Below, in pieces: positions 58,101-64,000 of a DNA stretch of 64,000 nucleotides (position 1 is its first letter; the number at the start of each line of letters is the position of its first letter). The translations under genes were made by a program, and so were the position numbers. The notes beneath the pieces were generated by a model. It had not been told where the DNA came from, did not search any database, and was given only the letters and a program-made list of their open reading frames with translations. The stretch comes from Bradysia coprophila (Eukaryota > Arthropoda > Insecta > Diptera > Sciaridae). Location of the stretch: the NCBI RefSeq assembly GCF_014529535.1, contig NC_050738.1, positions 15,170,924 through 15,234,923 of the forward strand, written 5' to 3'.

Positions 58101-59801
58101 TTGGGAACCAGAGTCCAATAATGCTCTGGCTTGACACGGTTGTCCATTTGACCCAATGACGTTAATTATTGCGGTTGCCAAGAACACATGATCAAGATGC
58201 TCATTTTTAGTTGTTGTTCCCAATAATGACGTAGCCATTTTCTCCGAATGCATTAGAGTGTGGTGTTTCCTGCTGCACTTGGTACAACTATTTTTGTTTT
58301 TACAGTCTCGTGTGTCGTGCCCTTTCACTAGACAATTCCAGCACATCTTCCAATTCCTCAATTTTTCCACTTTGCCTTTTAGGTTTAGTGCAGCAAATAC
58401 TGGACATTTCGATATGTAGTGGGGTTCTTTGCAATCACATTTCTTGTTGGCATTAAAGATGTTCGGGGACGTGCTTGGAGTGGCGACCAATGACGTTTTT
58501 TGGTTAGGTGTGTCCTGGCTTTTAAATTCCCGGAAACTTATTTTCTTTGCAGGCTTCTTGTTGCCTTTCTCTTCGTTTGAAGATTCCACCGTTAAAATGC
58601 TGATACGTTGCTTCAAAAATTCCAGTAATTCTTTGTAACCACGCAATTTGGGTGGACCATCAATTTTGTTTTGGAAATGACCCATAGTTATGCTGTCGAT
58701 TCTTTCTTCTACTATGTAGTAGAACAACATGTCAGTATCCTCATTCCAAGGTATTCCCATGTTGGAGATCAATGAAATGGATTCACTGATTTCATCTGTG
58801 ATGTTTTTCATTGATTCGACGACGTATCTTTCCATTTTTGGCCCAGACTTTAGTTTTCTCATTAGCTGCACCATTATCAAGTGACAATTTTCATATCTGT
58901 CATTGAGCGTTTTCCAAGCGATAGCGTAACTGGCATTTTCTATTGGTAACGCTGAAAGTAATCTTAAAGGTTCACCTTTTAATTGCCCTTTCAAGTATGC
59001 CAATTTTTCGCAGTCATCCAATTGCTGCTGCCCGCCAATCATACGTTGGAATAACTCCTTGAATGATTTATATTTGACGTATTCCCCGGAAAATAGAGGA
59101 ACATTTAACTTCGGTAATTTCGCCGATGATTGCCAGTTAGCTGGATTGGAAGGTTTCGAGGCTTCGTACTTCTCAATAATTCTTGTCATTTCATCTGTCA
59201 TATCGAAGAAATCGTGTATGTTACAGCTTGGACTGCTAATTATGTCGCACTGCACTTCTATAATTCTCGAATAGCTTTTAATGATATTTGCCAACGTTCT
59301 GGCTTGATCAATATCATTTTCGCTTTCCGCTTTATGCACTGCAATTATGTAATCATTGAGCCGCTGCATTAATAACCCCATTCTGGTTGAGGTAGTATCA
59401 GTCGCATTGCTGATATCTTTAGGATTTTCGTTTGCATGCTTAAACAAATTATCCAGGTTTACATGGTCTCCAGTTTTGCCGGTTTTTTGCTCTGGATTTG
59501 CTTCTTGTAAATCATGGATTGTTTTTTGCATCAATGCCTTATACTCAGTGAAATACTTTATCGTTTCGTCGTAGTAGTTGGCCTTGAAGTATTGATGTTC
59601 GCTGTCCAACAACGCAGTTCTGCACAAAAATTCATTATTATTGTTGAACTCGTTCCGAAGTTCTTCAGCTTCATTAATCAATTGCTTTACATATTCGTAA
59701 TTTTTCCTCTCAATAGGTAACGAATTGTAGCTTGTTAATTTAGATCGAACCTTGGTTCCGATCGATTTTTGCGCCGTAAGCGCTGCGTCTACTTTAGACA
59801 T
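52188..59801 (-). CDS. BEL/Pao gag-pol-env polyprotein, single ORF
   Basis: 2537 codons without a stop or frameshift. Rough order of domains: a gag-like DUF1759 region at about 1-420; CCHC-type knuckles at about 455-520 (CWNCLVKGHDTRDC); aspartic protease near 561 (LLDSGSQI); reverse transcriptase with its catalytic VDD near 967 and an upstream FSADI aspartate; RNase H near 1145 (FSDASEEA); integrase HHCC near 1390-1450 and DDE core from about 1519 (DFAGP; DNATNFKG); and the DUF5641-type C-terminal domain (KWRMGRV). From about 1920 a hydrophobic signal-like segment introduces an env-like glycoprotein with several N-x-T/S sites, a basic RSKR cleavage-type site near 2065 and a C-terminal membrane anchor at about 2480-2505. 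The env resembles the baculovirus-F/errantivirus class in layout. Fusion of env into the gag-pol frame is noteworthy. Described only; activity is not shown. Confidence 0.95.
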   Translation of the reverse strand: MSKVDAALTAQKSIGTKVRSKLTSYNSLPIERKNYEYVKQLINEAEELRNEFNNNNEFLCRTALLDSEHQYFKANYYDETIKYFTEYKALMQKTIHDLQEANPEQKTGKTGDHVNLDNLFKHANENPKDISNATDTTSTRMGLLMQRLNDYIIAVHKAESENDIDQARTLANIIKSYSRIIEVQCDIISSPSCNIHDFFDMTDEMTRIIEKYEASKPSNPANWQSSAKLPKLNVPLFSGEYVKYKSFKELFQRMIGGQQQLDDCEKLAYLKGQLKGEPLRLLSALPIENASYAIAWKTLNDRYENCHLIMVQLMRKLKSGPKMERYVVESMKNITDEISESISLISNMGIPWNEDTDMLFYYIVEERIDSITMGHFQNKIDGPPKLRGYKELLEFLKQRISILTVESSNEEKGNKKPAKKISFREFKSQDTPNQKTSLVATPSTSPNIFNANKKCDCKEPHYISKCPVFAALNLKGKVEKLRNWKMCWNCLVKGHDTRDCKNKNSCTKCSRKHHTLMHSEKMATSLLGTTTKNEHLDHVFLATAIINVIGSNGQPCQARALLDSGSQINIITQKLCNKIKAKSSQSSLKINGVGSSQVESTKRASFVIKSMASGFEANLEAFVLKEVSTCQPLNEVNTSRWKIPKNINLADPKFNIPAAIDIIIGGELFFKLISIGQIEIGKSLPDLQNTVFGWVVTGKVLGLQQQEAFVGMVNETQLEKQIEKFWQLEERYKVKKPMTDREVNCEEYFDKTTMRDSDNGKFIVNLQFIKEPSMLGNSKNMAIRRFLFLERRFQKDPELKEEYVTFLREYENLGHMERVQLENITDENYFIPHHAVRNPSSSTMKFRVVFDGSAKTTTNISLNEILANGPMLQDDLFSILVRFRKHAIVFSADITKMYRQVEVTESHQKWQMIIWREQPDQPLGFYKLKTLTYGLTCSSYLAIKALQTLAEEHKNVYPEAAEIAKSDFNVDDVMTGAENVEQALVLQEQLIQMCKSGHFELHKWCSNHPMLLKTIPAKKREVSLEINAEKTETKALGVKWIPKDDIFMLSYVPKEHNKVTKRTVLSELSQLFDPLGFVNPVVVMAKIFLQEICKLKLQWDAAVPMHMNSKWEQYRNQLKKLNKVKLPRRILVDNPSDIQLHLFSDASEEAYGSVAYLRSVNSDGERLVSLVCSKSRVAPIVQTTLPRLELCAALLNVELAKKVEQTLQLNISSTTYWTDSEVVLSWVLSDGTYRTFVANRVAEIKRKTQPENWRYINTKSNPADLVSRGMTPEKLLESKLWWEGPEFLKQEKEDWPEMKASFIREITEEKQIKTVLTASVPEANFIDRINHRNSIRVLQRIVAYALRMLRKNNGEREQSNETLSITELKAAMRVILKHVQKTCFAEELDLLSKGKHLKSRFSNFSPILDADGLIRVGGRLRTAEISFDQRHPVLLPRKHYVTRLILEQLHRENMHAGPQALLAIAMQKYWPEQGKQLAQEVVKNCVLCVKSKPKMMEQIMGDLPKSRTTIARAFYNVSVDFAGPVEIHSTIRGKRVTKGYICIFVCFTTKAVHMEAAIDLSIDGFICCLKRFVARRGLPNAIVSDNATNFKGTHNQLMELKNVFSDTENQKKLYEYCQDHQIEWKFCPARSPHFNGLAEAAVKSAKWHLRKILHSARLTYDQLGTITAEIEAILNSRPLTPMSNNPDDLQPLTAGHFLIGGPLTGLEDRNISNGPKTKIWYKMMEMRKEFWRRWSTEYLAELQSKAKWRQECNNIKVGTLVILKEDNMAPLKWRMGRVTKVFCDENGKVRVVELITSVVRIPDIATNKKRIANMTASTHLVRRAIHRICPLPIEVNDEPDTLASSSQHIQNPAQPSVIEESKETTEQSPEIEVANAETTIEEVSAIAKPQGKLLRVSNGREPPVIVKQPDEPIARRTRSKIKTTICSVATVAFVFLAFLGRAKAEQCQYKSFDHNPGLYFEPVGRMALTHDKWNIICVLSLDQLWSQASEITTMLDQLDTICSKIKPPKLCNITRKQFRQQVKILEEQSELIRQFSHQRRMRKRRAGSNSDIQLSLSEKVNKRSKRGWVNIFGSALKLTTGVMDHDDSELIQKQVEYLNGTYQNAMKLIADQTTIQDITQNIIKRDEVNVSKQYTLVHNEVLELRNVTIENSHFDSLSIQALSLIENHRERINAIIDVITQVRHGHISTILITPQQLMQHLEKMSGEIKRNLMIPGNDVQTNLVHLYSIMNAEVSMCKRNLIIKLTIPLIEREFYDMHHIIPVPFRNDKNAMRIIHTTAQYICINNRQDKYYMISHNENAACKAFVDNIIICEQKHMLYNIYNGSAECEMAIFTHTTKAISPRCALIPVLGDQIWSKLHTPNTFLFTTKTRTTFNIICGNKATTCYAEGAGIVQLDPQCVLQAANYEITSENDVDYGELHIVIPKLNISDILIEIKPNSSNEPTHETMQLDEQMAILEKAIHNQKQQMQTFPTISVHDIHHYTMVYVIVILLIVFISLFIYWMLKVRKQQSFTIETVPVTNIEKIPKDESLNVTFSA

Positions 59802-59835
59802 TTTAATTTGACCTTATGTCGATTCCCGGGATTAT

Positions 59836-60240
59836 TTTATTTATTTTAACGCACCGCGTTTTTATTTTTTTTAATATTTATGACACACCGTGTCGAGTTG
59901 TAGTTTGCAAGGCTACTTTCTTTTCTAGTGGGTCTCAGTACTATTTCTATTATAGCTTGGACTCTCACGTTCTGTGACAAACTATGTCAATACGTAGTTT
60001 CCAATACTACTGTATTTATTTTAACGCGCCGCGTTATTTTTTAGTTAAGAATTCCCACTTTTACTTTAACAGCCAGTGCCGTTTGTGGATTTTGAATTCA
60101 ACTTTTTATTTTTTGCAACACACCGTGTCACTTTATTTTTCCTTTAACAGATCGTGCTGTTTGTGGATTAACATAAGCTTTTATTTTTTATAACACACCG
60201 CGTTACTTGTTTTTTATTTCAACACACCGTGTTGATTTAA
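59836..60240 (-). repeat. Array of short palindromes in the retroelement leader
   Basis: At least eight spaced copies of a motif close to TTTAACACACCGTGTT, an AACAC-ACC-GTGTT near-palindrome. Examples on the plus strand are TTTTAACGCACCGCGTT near 59847, TGACACACCGTGTC near 59881, TTTTAACGCGCCGCGTT near 60019, TTTAACAGCCAGTGCCG near 60065, AACACACCGTGTC near 60117, TTTAACAGATCGTGCTG near 60144, AACACACCGCGTT near 60192 and AACACACCGTGTTG near 60222. Compensating changes keep many arms paired (ACGC/GCGT, ACAC/GTGT). It lies between the primer site and the ORF start. Confidence 0.8.
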
Positions 60241-60386
60241 GTGCACTTTTTGCGTAATACCCTTTGTATTACACTTTTATTGTTCAATAAATCAACGGCT
60301 GCAGTCCGCGATTTATTTTCCTTCGTTATATGTTCAATTCTTTCTGATACATTTAACTTTTAATTTTTACTCGCGCTCATTTCAAG

Positions 60387-60402
60387 CGTTCGGGGTCACC
60401 AA
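60387..60402 (-). other. Primer binding site, probably tRNA-Trp
   Basis: Just inside the 5' LTR the minus strand reads TTGGTGACCCCGAACG. From TGG onward, TGGTGACCCCGA is the exact complement of 12 nt at the 3' end of tRNA-Trp (TCGGGGTCA plus CCA), as seen in the gene at 49574-49645. One or two bases separate it from the LTR, as usual. Confidence 0.75.
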
Positions 60403-61111
60403 TGTTTAACCCGTAGGAGCTTTTTCCTACGGTTATCCTTTTATCGAATAAAAAGACTAAGATGTTTTATTTTAATTATAAACTTTACTTTATTAACTGA
60501 TTCTTTCACAAGAACTCTCCTGTTTGACTACCGTTCAAACTCTCCTGTTTGAATACTTCTCAAACTCTCCTGTTTGACTACTTCTCAAACTCTGATCTTA
60601 TCTATTGAATGGATACAGTATTTATACTAATTCTAAACAAAGAACTTATTGTTATAATTACAACCACTTATAATTATCGTGGGAAGTATTTTAACGCTTG
60701 ATTCACATAGTAATAAAGCAATGCACCGGATGTGACGTTCATCCTTTTCCATAATTTGGTTAATACATTTATTCCAAAAAAGTATTTGGAATAAATGTTT
60801 CCAAGAAAGACAATTTATTATAAACATTTCCTAGAAATGAATACCATAAATCATTTAACATCTTTTTACCACATATTTCGCTTAATGCATCTCATATTAC
60901 ACGTTAATGATTGCAATGTTTACATTCGCGCATATAATTGTTCATAATGTCGCGTATATGATTCAAGTATAACAATTCTATCGACTGAACTGTTAATGCA
61001 TTGCGCATGCGCGAGCATGAAGATGCGCGCGCATATTGTAATTATTATATGTGATCTAATTGAATAGAAATTTTACATAATTTTATATCATTATCATTGC
61101 AAGCATTAACA
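60403..61111 (-). repeat. 5' LTR of the BEL/Pao element
   Basis: 709 bp. It matches the 51158-51865 LTR, apart from one extra A in an A-run near 60780. It should contain the element's promoter and poly(A) site. Internal GCGCATGCGCGAGCATG-type CG-rich motifs occur in both LTRs. Confidence 0.95.
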
Positions 61112-61116
61112 GCATC

Positions 61117-62646
61117 TAAAGCTTGAAAATTTTGTAAATTATGATGCTGAGTGGCATAATAAATTTTGTAAGATTCTAAATCTCACTCTCTTAAATTCTT
61201 TAAATAAAAAATGATTTTTTTTATGATTCAATTTTAAACACTTATCAGAGGATTATTTTCCGGCCCAGTAACGCAGTTTTTGTTTTTGAATATTTTAGGT
61301 TTAAAGTTGAAAATATGTGCATACGAAACGTAAGATTTGAGAAACATAATAAATATAAGAGTTCATTCAGACTGGGTTAAATGACAGTACGAACAGATTT
61401 CACCCCATTCGATTATAAATCTTTTAATTCCTCAGGTGGTATTTCGGTTAATGATGGAAAGCCGATGTCGAGGTCACTAATCCCACTAGTGTCAATTTTG
61501 AATCTAAGGTGACGGTTTAATATAGTCAATTTCACAACGAATCTGCGTTGACCACGGGAAAAATTTGAAAATTTAATTTTCTCGAGTGACTTGTGGCACT
61601 TGCTATGCTCTGCCCACAAACAACAGCCTCGAAATGAAATTTCCAACTTTTGTTCCCTACGTTAACATCGTAAATTAAAATTTTTCTCGTGTCATCCTTG
61701 CATACTAAAAAAAATATCGAAAATACTATCTCCGTATCACTTCGGAGAAATTGATAAATAGATATCTTTGTTGCATTAATGCAATTTTATGCCAAAATTA
61801 TCTACTTAAGGTATTATATCTAAAATAAAAAGGCTTTAGATGCCTTACTAGGCCTCGTGATATACATTTAATCTTTGCTTTCTTTGCAAAATTGATGTTA
61901 TGATGGTATCTGTATGGTGTTTGTATAACTTTCTCTTTCGTCTACATACCTTGGACTTCCATTTGCAAATGAAAGTCTTCGTTAAAATTGTACTACTGTT
62001 ATATAACACGGGATAAAAAGATGAAAAGAAGAGTTTTCGTGTGATCCAAGGCGAAGCCGAAGGCGAGATGGATTTTATATGCGTCAAAAGAAGTGCTTAA
62101 AACATGAAAAGCACGGTTTTCGACGCATGTACCGTGCAAATGACTATAGTTGCAGTATAACCTTCTCCATTCGAACTCTGAGAATTTTTTTTTAAAAACA
62201 ATGTTCATGCGGTATATCACCAGTATATTATCGGATTCTTTACTTCATTTGTGTTAGCATAAATACTATTATAATAAAACCACATTGGCCATACCAGTGC
62301 TCTTATTTTGTGGCGTTGCAAACGTTAACTAATGACGTGACCGGCCTAGGTTGACTTTTATTTTCTAAAAGCTGGTTTAGTTAAACAATGTTCTGGATAT
62401 TTTCTCCGATACTGCAATTTACAATTTTAGCACAAATCTCTCAATTTAAGGCCAACAAAAACCTACCATTTTATCATCAATATTCTTATATGGTTGAACG
62501 GGTGGCAATGATGGCATACCAGGTGTTTCACTCAAGCTTCTTACAAGCATATCGGACCGACGCGCCTATAAGACATTGAATGAGTGTAACAATTCATTTC
62601 GGTTTCCTCTAGTTCTGAAGAAATACTTCTTTGTCGTCGTCCTTAT
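61117..62646. other. Intergenic, no clear gene
   Basis: AT-rich. A 77-codon minus-strand frame (61413-61646) has a protein-like composition, ending PPEELKDL, but starts at TTG and matches nothing I recognise. Other frames are random-looking. No RNA gene seen. Confidence 0.45.
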
Positions 62647-64000
62647 TTATAGACGGCGAAGAACATGGACTTTTTGAAGCTTTGTCTGGACCTGCATTAA
62701 TCGATGTTCGTTGCGATGCTGCTGTGGTGGTGTGGCTGCTGTTGTCTGATTACTTTGTACGGGAGAATCAATGTCCAATGACTTAAGAACGGGCTGTATG
62801 ATTGATGGTATGGTGTTTGTCTTTTTAACTGTGTTAGCCTTCATTGTGCCCTTATTCCTAATTGGAACATTAGGAACTGGTTTAGTCGGAGAAGTTACGT
62901 TTTTATTGTTATCGTCCAGTTTCTTGTTGGTGAATTCATCGTCATCTTTCCGTTTAATTTTAAATTTGAAATGCAGCTCACCGTTCCAGACAAAATTTTT
63001 TAACGTGTTGTGTGTGAGTACAGCACATTTTTCAGTTTCAATTAATTTTTGAATATTTTCGCAATCACTGTAGCAAGTGGACACAAATTTTATCTGAAAT
63101 ATAGGAATTTAAAAATTTAGTTGGGCCAGGGGAGATCGTTGTGGTTAGCAATAAACCTTTTGAAACGTGCATAACTTCGATATGATCTCGAAATCAATCA
63201 AAAATAGTCCAGCATCCTTTTTCGTTCCCAGCAAATAGATTAGGAAATTGATGACCTTCTTTGTCGAATCGCTATACATGTAGTAAACGAAATGTTTGCC
63301 GTGCCCATTAACTATGTTAATGGTTTGCCAAGATTCAGTTGGATTGAACACGACAGACGATTTCTGGAAATATTGAAAATTGGCACCTAACGACTCGCCA
63401 TGGATGGTATTTAAATGTAATGCTAGGTCTATTTGCCGTCCGGTCCAATCACATCTATAAATCGAATTGAACAAGTTAAAGAAAATCGGTTTTCGGTCTT
63501 CTGCTGTTACTTACGTCCAAATACCAAACCCTTCGCCCAAACATTTATACGGTCGAAATTCGCACTCCGTTTTGTGATTCGCCAATTCATCAGAAGTTAT
63601 TTGCAATGTACAACCGAACGCGTGGTATGGACATGGTTTAGTTTCGTATTTGACTAGTAGATTTATGGGATTGGTCTGTTGATTATTTACGATCAGTTTC
63701 TTGCACTAAAAATTGAAATTTCGATTTAGTTCTCCAATATATTTGTCCAACCAAAAATGTTAAAGCAACGCTAACTGAATGACCTAAAATTAAATTTAAT
63801 TTTAGAACGGCCCATCAAACCGCAGTGGCTTGTTTTCCGCAGTGGCTTGTGTTGACTGATATGTTATATGAAAATTAATCAGTCGTACACACTCGCATGT
63901 GTATGAATCGAGACCCTCCCCAAGCTCTTTTCAATGATATCTAACACACAACTGTTGTCTCTACTAATTAAATTTACCTTGCACAATTTCTTAAATTCAA
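62647..64000 (-). CDS. SIAH/SINA-type zinc-finger protein, 3' part (5' end outside window)
   Basis: Exons on the minus strand: 64000-63978 (partial), 63705-63515, 63454-63157 and 63093-62647, in one frame. The second visible exon carries a SIAH-type Cys/His cluster (CPYHAFGCTLQIT...H-TECEFRPYKC) that continues across the splice into CDWTGRQIDLALHL-TIH. This is the pattern of the double zinc finger after the RING in SINA/SIAH ubiquitin ligases. The following 200 residues should form the TRAF-like substrate-binding domain but are diverged. The tail is low-complexity, rich in N, K, Q and P. A RING domain, if present, lies beyond the right edge, so ligase activity is not shown here. Confidence 0.75.

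Larger units (their letters stand above)
51153..61116 (-). mobile_element. Full-length BEL/Pao LTR retrotransposon with env region
   Basis: Two LTRs (51158-51865 and 60403-61111) are bracketed by the 5 bp target duplication GCATC (51153-51157 and 61112-61116). The element is transcribed on the minus strand. The order is 5' LTR, tRNA-primed binding site, a 0.6 kb leader with palindrome repeats, a single 7.6 kb ORF, a 3' untranslated stretch, and the 3' LTR. By eye the LTRs differ only by one A in a homopolymer, so insertion is recent. The sole ORF is uninterrupted, making this a potentially autonomous insect element of the Belpaoviridae type. Confidence 0.96.

Noticed and set aside
61413-61646. 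77-codon minus-strand frame as a gene
   Set aside because: No ATG start, no recognised domain, no splice partners found.
62388-62579. 63-codon plus-strand ORF near the right end
   Set aside because: Isolated, with no family similarity or splice context; treated as chance.

Overview
This is a eukaryotic, AT-rich nuclear window, most likely from an insect and probably a dipteran. The reasons are genes broken by many 50-70 bp GT-AG introns, animal orthologues (WASHC4/SWIP, mRpS31, Tat-SF1, UBA1, cystinosin, mars/HURP, SCAF4/8), ZAD and MADF-BESS regulators typical of arthropods, a BEL/Pao retroelement with an env region, and many fold-back MITEs. The family or species cannot be fixed from the sequence alone.

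Layout. 1-1662: 3' end of a C2H2 zinc-finger gene (+). 2053-5835: WASH-complex subunit SWIP (+). 6116-7441: mRpS31 (-). 8403-8957: small rhodanese gene (-) enclosed by inverted ~200 bp repeats. 9605-11236: intronless Tat-SF1 homologue (+). 11.2-14.8 kb: gene-poor, with a decayed retroelement 3' fragment and two fold-back elements. 14840-21347: ubiquitin E1 (+), whose 3 kb first intron carries a second, identical copy of a 386 bp TTAA-flanked fold-back element. 24085-25356: an intact bacterial-type diaminopimelate decarboxylase, lysA (-). 27060-28657: cystinosin (+). 28809-30982: mars/HURP (-). 32814-35138: ZAD plus nine-finger C2H2 gene (+), a paralogue of the gene at the left edge. 37213-38040: MADF-BESS gene (-). 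38619-45534: SCAF4/8-like RNA polymerase II CTD binder (+). 45.5-51.1 kb: no gene except a tRNA-Trp at 49574-49645, but dense in fold-back repeats. 51158-61111: a complete BEL/Pao element (-) with one 2537-codon gag-pol-env frame, near-identical LTRs and a 5 bp target duplication. 62647-64000: 3' part of a SIAH-type zinc-finger gene (-).

The standout is lysA. Animals have no diaminopimelate pathway, yet a full-length frame with every recognisable catalytic motif of the gammaproteobacterial form sits between ordinary intron-bearing insect genes, beside a host-type microsatellite. This is the pattern of a domesticated horizontal transfer. It would let the host make L-lysine from meso-diaminopimelate supplied by gut microbes, symbionts or digested peptidoglycan. 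Secondary points are the array of short palindromes in the BEL/Pao leader, its probable tRNA-Trp primer site close to a tRNA-Trp gene, the twin MITEs, the repeat-enclosed rhodanese gene, and the zinc-finger paralogue pair. Spliced models were assembled by hand from splice consensus, frame continuity and protein similarity; every complete model has a length divisible by three.
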